DNA of 64,000 nucleotides from Haloarcula rubripromontorii. Its GTDB lineage: Archaea; Halobacteriota; Halobacteria; Halobacteriales; Haloarculaceae. Location of the stretch: NCBI RefSeq assembly GCF_001280425.1, contig NZ_LIUF01000006.1:62001-126000 (forward strand). Reading direction: 5' to 3'. Positions 23,272 to 31,393 of this stretch are shown here, one piece after another (the stretch's first letter is position 1; every line of letters begins with the position of its first letter). The notes under the pieces are model-generated. The model was given only the letters and a program-made list of their open reading frames with translations, ran no database searches and had not been told where the DNA came from. A program made the position numbers and the translations under genes.

Positions 23272-24534
23272 TCACCCGTCGGCGGGGTCATCACAGGACG
23301 GGCAGGTGTCGGCGTCGGACGGGAGCGACTCGCCGCATTCGCTACAGTACGATTGTCCGGCGTCGCGGCCGCCCGGCGTGAAGACGGACGTATCATCCAT
23401 CCACGCTTCGTCGGTTGTCGAGGGAGTCTCATCCGGTCCGCCCGTTTCCAAGTCCGTGTCTCTACCACTGTGGTCAACAGGGCCCGCCGGGTCCGTGTCG
23501 TCATCTGACGACTGCGCGTTGTTCTGTGCTGATTCGTGAGCGGCCGGTTCCGCCGCCGGAACCTCGTCGGGTGAAAACACTCGTGTCCCGGTGTGCCCCG
23601 GAGACTCCACGTCACTGCCAGCATCTCCGGTGTCGGTTTCCCCACCAGTCTGGTCCCGGGACTTCGGTGCAGCGTCGGCAGCCTGTTCGGCGGCTGGACT
23701 CTCCTCGCCGTTTTGCACCGTCCCGACCGGTGGCATAACTGGGAACCGCTGGTCAGGACGGCGTTGCGGGTTCGAAAGCGGGGCGCGGATTCTGACAGCG
23801 GCCCCGGCGAGCAACTGGAAGAGGAGGTACGCACTCACCAGTACACCGGGGACAGCAATGAAGAGGGATGTGGCCTGTGCTGGCTGGACGCCCATCAGTT
23901 GGATCGCTGTCTCACCCACGGGACTGACCCCGGCCTGAGTCAGCCACGGTGACAGCGCCGGCGGGACGCCGGGTGCGATGACCGTCTGGACCAGCCACCC
24001 AGTGCTGAGCGAGACTGCGCTTACAAACACCAGCAGCGACAGGAACGGGGGGACCGAAAGTGTGTACACACGGTGACCGTAAGCGACGGTCCGGACGACC
24101 AGATGCACTGTTCCGAACAGTGCAACCACCGTGAGCGGCCCTCGCTGACCGAGAGTGAGAGTTACCAGCAGGCAGCCAATGAGCACACTGCCGGGAATAG
24201 CGAGCAACACACTCGGATGGTCCAGCCGATACGCGTCGGCAAGGTTACCGTGTCTGTTCCGAAGTCGTCGGTTGATGAGGACGACGGTCGCCAGTGACGG
24301 ACCGCCGAGCCAGAGACCGGCGGCAAGCACGGTTCGTAACGAGACGGTTCGGCCAGCAAATGTCGTGAGAACAGTTCGTTCGAGCCCCGGGAACTGCGCC
24401 AACAGCAGCCCCGTCGCGAGTACCCAGCCACCGTAGACGAGCCATGCCACGGCCACGCCGACAAATAGCCAGGTTTCAACTCGCAGTAGTGCGGCGGACT
24501 CACGGACTTCCAACCACAGTCGACCACGCTCCAT
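23272..24534 (-). CDS. Polytopic membrane protein with acidic linker and C-terminal zinc ribbon
   Basis: This 420-residue protein has six or seven hydrophobic helices in residues 20-250, then a long disordered Asp/Glu/Thr/Pro linker with a DEAWMDDTSVFTPGG motif, and a C-terminal zinc ribbon (CSECGESLPSDADTCPSC). It is the last gene of the leftward phospho-signalling cluster, 40 bases after the zinc-ribbon/FHA protein. The TDEAW and TSVFTPG patches are Thr-rich and could be phosphorylated and recognised by the neighbouring FHA domains, which is inference. No transporter signature is visible. It ends five bases from the oxidase operon (convergent). Confidence 0.75.
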   Translation of the reverse strand: MERGRLWLEVRESAALLRVETWLFVGVAVAWLVYGGWVLATGLLLAQFPGLERTVLTTFAGRTVSLRTVLAAGLWLGGPSLATVVLINRRLRNRHGNLADAYRLDHPSVLLAIPGSVLIGCLLVTLTLGQRGPLTVVALFGTVHLVVRTVAYGHRVYTLSVPPFLSLLVFVSAVSLSTGWLVQTVIAPGVPPALSPWLTQAGVSPVGETAIQLMGVQPAQATSLFIAVPGVLVSAYLLFQLLAGAAVRIRAPLSNPQRRPDQRFPVMPPVGTVQNGEESPAAEQAADAAPKSRDQTGGETDTGDAGSDVESPGHTGTRVFSPDEVPAAEPAAHESAQNNAQSSDDDTDPAGPVDHSGRDTDLETGGPDETPSTTDEAWMDDTSVFTPGGRDAGQSYCSECGESLPSDADTCPSCDDPADG

Positions 24535-24574
24535 CAGCCTGATGTTTCCCGACCGACCGCTTAATTGTGGGTGG

Positions 24575-25702
24575 TCACGCCGCCCGAATTGTCATCGTGA
24601 CGACGCCCGATAGTTCAAGTTCGTCGCCCGGTTGGATTGGTTCCCGGTCGCCCTTCTGCAGTTGGGTCTCGTTCAGTCGCGTCGGGTTGTCCCCGAGGTC
24701 AACGACATAGTATCCTTCGGGCTGGCGGTCGAACCGGACGTGTTCGCGGTGGATCCGAACCGCTTCGTCTTCCGGTCGCCCGGCGTCCAGTAGCGCCGCC
24801 CGGATCTCCCGGCCGATGCGGTCCCCGTCTTCGACGGTGATGTCTCGACCTTCGACCGAGAGGACGAGTTTGTCCGGGACTGTCGCGTCGTCGGTGGACT
24901 GTGAGGCGAGTGTGTCGACGGCGTTGCCCGTGGCTGCTGTCTCACGCGCTGTCTCGTCGGGAGTCGACGACCCGGCTGCCGAATCAGCCGTCGATGTGTC
25001 ACGCTCGCCGCGATGCGCATCGAGGTCCTCTCCACAGTTGACACAGAAACTGGCGTCGTCGTCAACAGCGGTGTCACAGGACGGGCACGCGTCAAGCGAC
25101 CCGTCGTCTCCCGGTGTGATGTCCTGTACATCGGCACCACAGGCGGCACAGAAATTCGCATCGGCGTCAAGCTCGCGGTCACAGTCCGGACAGCTAATGG
25201 TCGCCGCATCGTCATCTGCCTCCGGGGTTCCGTCGAATGTCTCGCCGTCCTCGTCGGGCTCACTACCGTGCTGTTTCGAGGTGCCGTCGGTCTCGTCAGG
25301 GTCCCCCGAACCGTTCGGCCTGGTTCCGTTTTCGGTCTCGGTGTCGGCGTCAGTTTCCTGCTCCGTCGCTGTCTCTGTCATTCCCGCCGTCTCGTCGCCG
25401 GCCTCGGCTGCCCCAGTGTCCGAAGCCTCGTCGTCGCTTTCGTCGTCGGCGTGGCCGTCTGGAGTGTCGTGTTCGTCGGTGACCCCTATCGGCCGACCGT
25501 CTGCCGGATCCGCCTCGTCCGTGCCTTCCGGTATCAGGTCAGCGTCGTCCGGCACCCCATCATCGGTGTCAAAATCGGCGGCGCTTTCGTCAGTGTGTTG
25601 CCACTCACCACAGTCCGGGTTTGTGCACCATCCGCCCGCGACTGTCGGATCAAAATCCTCGTCGCATATGGGGCATTTTACCGTACGGTCGGATTCAGGC
25701 AT
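24575..25702 (-). CDS. Zinc-ribbon and FHA domain signalling adaptor
   Basis: This 375-residue soluble protein has an N-terminal zinc-binding motif (CPICDEDFDPTVAGGWC), an acidic Thr/Glu linker of about 120 residues, two successive zinc ribbons (CPDC...FCAAC and CPSC...FCVNC) and a C-terminal FHA domain from about residue 280. The FHA core shows IGREIRAALLDAG, IHREHVRF and a DNPTRLNETQL turn. FHA domains bind phosphothreonine peptides, so it probably reads the output of the kinase two genes upstream. A TATA-like element at 25733-25741 suggests its own promoter. The role as adaptor is inferred from domains and neighbours. Confidence 0.82.
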   Translation of the reverse strand: MPESDRTVKCPICDEDFDPTVAGGWCTNPDCGEWQHTDESAADFDTDDGVPDDADLIPEGTDEADPADGRPIGVTDEHDTPDGHADDESDDEASDTGAAEAGDETAGMTETATEQETDADTETENGTRPNGSGDPDETDGTSKQHGSEPDEDGETFDGTPEADDDAATISCPDCDRELDADANFCAACGADVQDITPGDDGSLDACPSCDTAVDDDASFCVNCGEDLDAHRGERDTSTADSAAGSSTPDETARETAATGNAVDTLASQSTDDATVPDKLVLSVEGRDITVEDGDRIGREIRAALLDAGRPEDEAVRIHREHVRFDRQPEGYYVVDLGDNPTRLNETQLQKGDREPIQPGDELELSGVVTMTIRAA

Positions 25703-25732
25703 GGATTTCGTTAGGTCCTACAGAGTCGAGAA

Positions 25733-25741
25733 ATAAAATAC
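25733..25741 (-). promoter_or_regulatory. Internal promoter core before the zinc-ribbon/FHA gene
   Basis: GTATTTTAT on the minus strand lies about 34 bases before the ATG at 25702, in the only A/T-rich part of the 60-base gap after the phosphatase gene. It suggests that the last two genes can also be expressed separately. Confidence 0.4.
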
Positions 25742-25762
25742 TTGTCCCACGAAACTTTCTCT

Positions 25763-26968
25763 CTATTCGTCTGTCATAATCACTGTGTCGCGTTCGGAGA
25801 TATCGAGGTCTGGATCGATATCTCGAACTGGCATACCGCCGCTTTCCGGCGTTTTCGGAAGCGCGCTGTCAGCAAACAGGAGTACGGAGATGTTGTCCTT
25901 CCCGCCACGGTCGTTTGCCAGTGACACGAACTCCTGACTCGCCGCGGCGAGGGACGCCGCGTCGAGGACAACGTCACGAATCTCGTCGTCGGTGACGGCT
26001 GCTTCGCGGATACGCTCGGCCACCGACTCGGCGTGGTCCGAATCGACATACTCCTCGTACAGTTCCGGCGCGTCGGTCTGTGCGTCGATGAGTCCGTCGC
26101 TGGTCGCCAGCACCGTGTCTTCCGCGTACAGCCTGACCGTTCGCGTGTCCACCCCGACAGTCGCATCGTCGGGGTCCTCGTAGCCCGACCCGCCCAGCGC
26201 GCGCGTGATCTCATTGCCGTTCGGGTGGACGTGTGCCTCAACGGGGTCAATTTCGTCGTTGTCGACCCACTCCTGAACAACGGCGTGGTCTCTGGTCAGT
26301 GGCGAGATCGTCTCACGGGCACTATTGACGACGTAGGCCCGACTATCACCGACCCAGCCGTAGTGGAGCTTTCCGTCGGCATAGATCCCCGCGACGACCG
26401 TCGTGTAGGACTGGGTCCCAGTTTCGTTTGCGTACCGGATGATCTCGCGATGCGCCGCCGTAATCGCCTCTGCAACGGCAGTTTCGAGGTCCCGCTCACC
26501 GGGCGGGTCCGGAAGGACATCACGGGCCACGTCCACATCGAAGCCTCCGGGATAGCTCCGGGCCGCCCGGATCGCCACGGGAGCAAGCTGTTCAGCCACG
26601 ATGGTGGTCGTGATGTACGACGCGATATCCCCGGCGTCGTGTCCGCCGGCCCCGTCGGCGACCACGAACACGCCGGCCGAGCGGTTCATCGGTTTCCCCT
26701 CGCTATCGGTGTCAGACGTATCTGCGTCGGCAGTGTCAGCTGTGTCCGTCTCGGCAGCGATATCCGCCGCCGCCTCGGTATCGGCTGCCGCGTCTGTCGC
26801 CTCCGCTGTCTCGTCGTCATCCGCTGTGGCCGGCTTCTGTTGCGGTCTGTCTTGCCCGCGGTAGCCGTCCCGGTGGCCCTCCTCGAACACTGCCAGAGAA
26901 ACGCTGTCCTCGTTGATGCCCTGTCCTCGCTTCCTGTCGCCGATGTCGTAGTTCGTGCTGTATCTCAT
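25763..26968 (-). CDS. PP2C-family serine/threonine protein phosphatase
   Basis: This metal-dependent phosphatase of 401 residues contains the expected PP2C motifs: GINEDSV near residues 18-24, VADGAGGHDAGDIAS, GWVGDSRAYV, TSDGLIDAQ and GGKDNISVLL. An acidic Ala/Asp/Thr insertion of about 55 residues follows motif 1 and is absent from typical members; it may be a docking or halophilic loop. The start at 26968 overlaps the kinase stop by four bases (ATGA), so kinase and opposing phosphatase are translationally coupled. Together with the kinase and VWA gene it resembles the TerY-phosphorylation triad described for bacterial stress systems. Confidence 0.92.
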   Translation of the reverse strand: MRYSTNYDIGDRKRGQGINEDSVSLAVFEEGHRDGYRGQDRPQQKPATADDDETAEATDAAADTEAAADIAAETDTADTADADTSDTDSEGKPMNRSAGVFVVADGAGGHDAGDIASYITTTIVAEQLAPVAIRAARSYPGGFDVDVARDVLPDPPGERDLETAVAEAITAAHREIIRYANETGTQSYTTVVAGIYADGKLHYGWVGDSRAYVVNSARETISPLTRDHAVVQEWVDNDEIDPVEAHVHPNGNEITRALGGSGYEDPDDATVGVDTRTVRLYAEDTVLATSDGLIDAQTDAPELYEEYVDSDHAESVAERIREAAVTDDEIRDVVLDAASLAAASQEFVSLANDRGGKDNISVLLFADSALPKTPESGGMPVRDIDPDLDISERDTVIMTDE

Positions 26969-28203
26969 GACTCCTCCGGATGGAACTCGAACGTAACCCC
27001 GTAGGTCGGATGGACCAGCGACACCAGATCGCCGTCGGTGAGTGTCACCGATTCGGGGGGCACGTCGCCGTGTCTGTCGGTCGGGTCCTCGCCTTCGGAG
27101 CGTAGACGGTTGCGTCCGGGTTCGGAGAGGACCCGCTGCCAGCCGGCGCCTTTCTGGACGAACGTCCCGTTGAGGCTCCGGTCGTGGAGGGCCCACTCGC
27201 CGTCCTCGATATCGAACTGTACCTGCACCGAGGAGATGTACTCTCCCTGCGGGTCTTCGATTGTTATCGATGCCGGGGGACCGCTCGCGCCCTGTCGCCC
27301 GATAGTGTCGCCCGGTTCGACGGTGAACTGCCTGTCCGCCTGGATGTACGTCACCGACGCCGTCGCGGGCGGCGTCGGATCGCGCCGTTCGAGGACTTCT
27401 TTGAGAACCGTCGCGTTCCGGTATCGGTCGCGGTAATGTGACTGCGTGGCCCGTTCGACGATTTCAGCCAGATACTCGTCGCAGTCGGCCCCGAACGCCT
27501 GCGGGTTCACGCCGTCTTTCTTCGGGACGCTCCCTTTCAGGAGGAACAAGAGGATCTTCCCGATTGAATACACGTCCGACCAGGGACCCTGCCGAACGTC
27601 GGTTCGGCTGGCCTCGGCGACTTCGCGGGGCTTGAACGGCCCCAGAATTGTCGTCCCGGTGTTCCCGGAGGACGGGTCCTCTGTAGCATCGAAGCCCGTC
27701 GCCGTGTTGAAATCGATCAGCGTGGGCGTGATATCGGGCGTAAGCATCACGTTCTCCGGTTTCAGGTCCCGGTAGACGATCTCGTTCTCGTGAAGAAAGC
27801 CCATCGCGTCACAGAGGTCGATGCCGATCTGGCGGACCTGCTCGCTATCGTCGATCGGGCCGTGCTGGTCGATGACCTCGTCGAGTTCGATCCCGTCGAC
27901 GATTAGCTGGACGACCAGGAACGGAACGTCACGCTCCGTGACCTGGTCGTAGTAGTCCATCACATTCTCGTGACCGCCGGCCCGGCGGATGCGTTCCAGC
28001 GAGCCGACCTCCTTTTTGAAGTATTCCTCGATGATGTCGGGGTCGTTCTGGGATTCGGTGTAGTTGGGGTACTTTACGGCGACCGACTCGCCGCTGTCGA
28101 TGTCTTTAGCGCGGAACGCCTTTGCGAACCCTCCCTTGCCGAGGAACTCCGCAAGTTTGTACTGACCGGCGATGACATCACCGCTCTCAGGTTCCCAGTT
28201 CAT
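26965..28203 (-). CDS. Eukaryotic-type Ser/Thr protein kinase with C-terminal FHA domain
   Basis: This 412-residue protein has a Hanks-type kinase domain in residues 1-270. The glycine loop is GKGGFAKAF, the ATP-binding lysine is in VAVKYP, the catalytic loop is YRDLKPENV and the metal-binding aspartate is in LIDFNTAT. The last is DFN rather than DFG, and HRD is YRD; both catalytic aspartates remain, so activity is plausible. A C-terminal FHA domain (about residues 285-400) has TIGRQGAS and LHDRSLNGTFV, a textbook phospho-peptide fold. No membrane helix is present, so it is a cytosolic kinase unlike PknB. It is 57 bases after the VWA gene and coupled to the PP2C gene. Confidence 0.92.
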   Translation of the reverse strand: MNWEPESGDVIAGQYKLAEFLGKGGFAKAFRAKDIDSGESVAVKYPNYTESQNDPDIIEEYFKKEVGSLERIRRAGGHENVMDYYDQVTERDVPFLVVQLIVDGIELDEVIDQHGPIDDSEQVRQIGIDLCDAMGFLHENEIVYRDLKPENVMLTPDITPTLIDFNTATGFDATEDPSSGNTGTTILGPFKPREVAEASRTDVRQGPWSDVYSIGKILLFLLKGSVPKKDGVNPQAFGADCDEYLAEIVERATQSHYRDRYRNATVLKEVLERRDPTPPATASVTYIQADRQFTVEPGDTIGRQGASGPPASITIEDPQGEYISSVQVQFDIEDGEWALHDRSLNGTFVQKGAGWQRVLSEPGRNRLRSEGEDPTDRHGDVPPESVTLTDGDLVSLVHPTYGVTFEFHPEES

Positions 28204-28259
28204 GAATCACCTGTTTCTCCGGCCAGTAGCAGCCAAGCTGACAACACAGATCGGGACGG

Positions 28260-29444
28260 TCACTTCTGGATACCTTCGTCAGTGACGATTTTTGTCGCCT
28301 TGTTTTGCTCCTTGCGCCCGCCTTCCATCACGATGCGCGTCTCCCGCTCGGCTGTCTGGACGGCTTCGGTGTCCTCACCGTGGATGCGCGTCATTCGCTC
28401 CAGTTGCGTCTGGGCTTCGGCGACGTTGCCCTTGCCGAGTTCCGTCTTGATTACAGTCTGGCGGTGGTCCACGTCGACCTGTTCGTTGTGCTCGGCCAGT
28501 TTTGACTCGTCGTCGGTGTAGTCGACGGTGATTGATTCCCGCGTCGTCTCACCGCCAGCGTGCAGCGTGACATCCGCAAGGGACACAGCGTCCTGTGGGT
28601 CATTGGCCGGAGCGTGTATTTTCAGCACGACCCGCTGAGTCTCCCGCTCAAGCAGGTCGGGCAGCGGCACGACAGCCGTGTTGTCCTCCCAGTCCGGGTT
28701 CACGGACTGTGTCTGTGGGAGCGAGCGGTACACCTCGCTCACTTCGACACCGTCAGTCACGTCGAGTTCGAGACGCGCGTCGGGAGCAACAACGGTCCCG
28801 GCCTCCTCGACTGCGTCCCCGAAGAACGACTCGATGTCACCGGCGGCGTCCAGATGTGTCCACTCGCCGCGAGCAACGGTCCCAAGCGTCCGAATCGTCT
28901 CCTCGCGGTAGTCGCTCCCGATGCCGGCCGCCTTGATTCTGATACCCTCAGTGTCGATTTCACGCGCTAGCGTCCCGAATGCTTCCGGGTCGTGGGAGTT
29001 GTCTTTCCCGTCAGAGAGGAGCAGGACCCGTCGGGCCGTGTTGTCGTCGGTCGGTAAATCCTGCAGGGACGCTTTCGCTTCCAGCAGGCCGCTGTACATA
29101 TCAGTACCCCCGCCAGCGGAGATGTCGGCGACCGCGTCCACTGCCGTTTCGCGCGAAATAGTCCCCCACCGTGTCGGTGCAAGAACCGTCGTAACCTCGT
29201 TGTCGAAGGCGATGATCGAAACGTAGTCGTCTTCGTCGAGGAGTCCAAACACCCATTCAGCGCCGGCGCGTGCCTGCTCGATGTCGTCGCCGGCCATCGA
29301 CCCACTGGCGTCGATACAGAGGGCGATCTGTCGCGTGGGTGGTTCCTCCAACCGTCCGGGCTCGACTTCGATTTCAGCGGTCAGTTTCGCCCCGCCCGTC
29401 GGCACGTAGGGTCGGTTGACCTCGCTCACGACAGTAGCGGTCAT
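28260..29444 (-). CDS. von Willebrand factor A domain protein (first gene of the signalling cluster)
   Basis: A 394-residue protein contains a VWA domain in residues about 38-200 with a complete MIDAS: D45-A-S-G-S, the Thr in GGGTDMYSG, and the Asp in LLSDGKDN. The C-terminal half has a beta-rich part and a helical tail, with no membrane helix or signal. VWA domains bind partners through a metal ion and are part of TerY-type phospho-signalling operons. The promoter carries a TATA box at 29468-29477 and a perfect 8-bp inverted repeat just upstream (29478-29498), suggesting repressor control. It begins the leftward cluster of kinase, phosphatase and FHA proteins. Confidence 0.9.
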   Translation of the reverse strand: MTATVVSEVNRPYVPTGGAKLTAEIEVEPGRLEEPPTRQIALCIDASGSMAGDDIEQARAGAEWVFGLLDEDDYVSIIAFDNEVTTVLAPTRWGTISRETAVDAVADISAGGGTDMYSGLLEAKASLQDLPTDDNTARRVLLLSDGKDNSHDPEAFGTLAREIDTEGIRIKAAGIGSDYREETIRTLGTVARGEWTHLDAAGDIESFFGDAVEEAGTVVAPDARLELDVTDGVEVSEVYRSLPQTQSVNPDWEDNTAVVPLPDLLERETQRVVLKIHAPANDPQDAVSLADVTLHAGGETTRESITVDYTDDESKLAEHNEQVDVDHRQTVIKTELGKGNVAEAQTQLERMTRIHGEDTEAVQTAERETRIVMEGGRKEQNKATKIVTDEGIQK

Positions 29445-29467
29445 ACTGGTAGATGGGTCGTACGGAG

Positions 29468-29477
29468 TAATTATATG
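29468..29477 (-). promoter_or_regulatory. TATA box for the VWA-kinase-phosphatase operon
   Basis: CATATAATTA on the minus strand is centred about 28 bases before the ATG at 29444, predicting a leaderless transcript. Confidence 0.6.
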
Positions 29478-29498
29478 TTTCCCTCAAATCGAGGGAAA
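29478..29498. promoter_or_regulatory. Perfect inverted repeat abutting the TATA box (candidate operator)
   Basis: TTTCCCTC and GAGGGAAA flank a 5-base spacer (AAATC). The repeat lies directly upstream of the TATA box, overlapping the place where TFB contacts DNA. That position is typical for an archaeal repressor or activator dimer. No regulator gene is next to it in this window. Confidence 0.55.
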
Positions 29499-29577
29499 AA
29501 AGTTACACGCACTGTCCGGTTCGGTAGCCTGTTGCTACTATTTGTTCCCGGGTAGTAGGCACTATTTACGGTGGCTG

Positions 29578-30180
29578 TCACGCTGTCTCAACTCGACTCC
29601 CCACCCAGAGAAGGGTTCCGAACAGCGCCACGACAGTGAGCGGGAGGAGCCACTGGAACAGTGAGAGCAGCCCAGCGCTTGCCTGCACGCCGATGACGAG
29701 CAGGATAGTAGGCCCACAGCAGGCGAACCCGGAGAGCAATCCCGGGAGTCCCGACACAGCCCCTGCACCCGGGCCGAGACGGCAGGCCGCTGGGCCGCGC
29801 CACGCGACGACGGAGACCGCAAGATTGAGTCCGACCAGCAACGCCAGGACTGCCCCGAGAAACATATTCAGCGGGGCGACGAGCAGTTCGACCGGGCCGG
29901 CGACCACTAGTGCAATCGGTTCCCACTGGAACGGGCCGACCTGTCGGAACGTACGGGTAAGCGGGTTACTGACGACAGACACCTCGTAGCCGACGGGGCC
30001 GAGACCGAGGTGTCTGAGCCCAGTGAGATACAGCAGGAAGTACGCCAGTCCAGACACCGCCAGACCCACCTGTCCGTCACGGCGGCTAAGCGCTCCGCTG
30101 ACCGCAACCACGGTGTTCCGAAACAAGCGTTGGATGCTGGCAGCCATACCAGCCCAGTCGGTCGGATTGTCAGTCGACAT
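29578..30180 (-). CDS. Polytopic membrane protein with a CCGP motif
   Basis: This 200-residue protein has about five hydrophobic helices. In the third quarter it carries GFACCGPTILLVIGVQ, a vicinal cysteine pair at a membrane edge that recalls MerT-like metal-transport proteins, although overall similarity is not evident. The start at 30180 overlaps the end of the DUF3179 gene by 11 bases, so the two are likely co-expressed. Cysteine position suggests metal or redox handling, but this is only a motif-level idea. Confidence 0.65.
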   Translation of the reverse strand: MSTDNPTDWAGMAASIQRLFRNTVVAVSGALSRRDGQVGLAVSGLAYFLLYLTGLRHLGLGPVGYEVSVVSNPLTRTFRQVGPFQWEPIALVVAGPVELLVAPLNMFLGAVLALLVGLNLAVSVVAWRGPAACRLGPGAGAVSGLPGLLSGFACCGPTILLVIGVQASAGLLSLFQWLLPLTVVALFGTLLWVGSRVETA

Positions 30181-31285
30181 ACGCACTCTCCGGATAGAAA
30201 CCGGCCCAGGCGAACCACATCGCGTCGAAGGACAGCGTGCGGTCCAGCGGGAGCGAATCGGCATCATACGTCGTCCCGTGGACCGTGTAGCCGTCGTCCG
30301 ACGCCGTAACTGACAGCGATTCCGGGTTCGCGTACACGTACCCGGTTGCGAGGTCAGTATCCGCGACAGCGACGTACAGCGTGTCGTCGATACGGCCGGT
30401 CAGCACTCGCTGGCGCAGCAGTGTTTCCTTATCGAATGCGAGCGCCCCTGTTTCCGTCCGGGTTCCGATGACGACAGCCTTCGGATGTGTGCGGCTGTCG
30501 TCGTGTAGCGGCTCGAACAGCGTCCGGGTACTCGAATAGTAGCCGCGCTTCTCGTTGTACTGGCCGTACGGGTCAACGCCGTAACGCCGCTGGAAACCGG
30601 TGTCTTCGGTGAGGGTACGCGTCTCCGGGTAGGTACTGGACCAGCGGTCCCACGTCGTCCAAGTGACCCTGAACTCCCGCAGAGATTCACCAGCTAGTGG
30701 GCCAGTAATCGCTGTTGCCAGCATCTGTGGCCACCAGCTATCGGTGCCCCGGTCGTACATCGTCAGGTTCGAGTTCACAAGCCGCCCGGAGACGCCGAAC
30801 TCCACCGGGCCACGCTCGAATCCCTGTGCAGTACCCGTCAGCGGACAGTATGTCACAGCGACGGAGTCGCCAGCAATAGTGTCGTTCACGATTTCGTGGT
30901 GGACAAGAATGTACTGGGGGTAGGCTTTCGCCTCCCCGTCCCGGACCAGACCGAATACCGGGTCATCCGGAGCCAGTCCGTCCGGGGGCGTGTCGGCGAA
31001 CGTCGGGTCGTCGATGGCTGGAATACCGTCTTTGGGAACGCCGCCGCTGACGATATTCTCCTCGAGTGTCCCGATTTCGTAGTCCAGATGCAGGCGGCTA
31101 TCCGCTGTCGGTGGTTCTGGTCCGTCGTTCCTGTCGGTTACCGTCGACGCCGCGCTGGTTTCAGTACCAGACCCAGGTGCCGAGCCGGCTCCAGGAGTAG
31201 ACCCATCACTCCCAACACAGCCTGCGCTACCGAGTGTCACGCCGGCCCCAGCTGTCGCGAGAAACCGTCGGCGGGAAAGCCCCAT
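30170..31285 (-). CDS. DUF3179-family Tat lipoprotein
   Basis: This 371-residue secreted protein begins with a twin-arginine signal and lipobox (GLSRRRFLATAGAGVTLGSAGC, Cys near residue 22), then a Ser/Gly/Thr-rich tether. The body matches DUF3179: repeated DDPVFGLV, YPQYILVHHEIVNDTI and VTYCPLTGTAQGFERG segments with a conserved Cys. The ATG at 31285 is preferred to a start eight codons upstream because it opens on the signal peptide. The family function is unknown. It is paired with the CCGP membrane protein downstream. Confidence 0.85.
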   Translation of the reverse strand: MGLSRRRFLATAGAGVTLGSAGCVGSDGSTPGAGSAPGSGTETSAASTVTDRNDGPEPPTADSRLHLDYEIGTLEENIVSGGVPKDGIPAIDDPTFADTPPDGLAPDDPVFGLVRDGEAKAYPQYILVHHEIVNDTIAGDSVAVTYCPLTGTAQGFERGPVEFGVSGRLVNSNLTMYDRGTDSWWPQMLATAITGPLAGESLREFRVTWTTWDRWSSTYPETRTLTEDTGFQRRYGVDPYGQYNEKRGYYSSTRTLFEPLHDDSRTHPKAVVIGTRTETGALAFDKETLLRQRVLTGRIDDTLYVAVADTDLATGYVYANPESLSVTASDDGYTVHGTTYDADSLPLDRTLSFDAMWFAWAGFYPESAYVD

Positions 31286-31393
31286 ACAATGTGTGCGTTT
31301 CCCAACCACTAAGTCTCGCGGTGAGGGACCGGTAACTCCCTGTTTGGCCGCTTATCCAAGAGAACTCGGCGACCGGGCCAGCGGTCGGACCGC

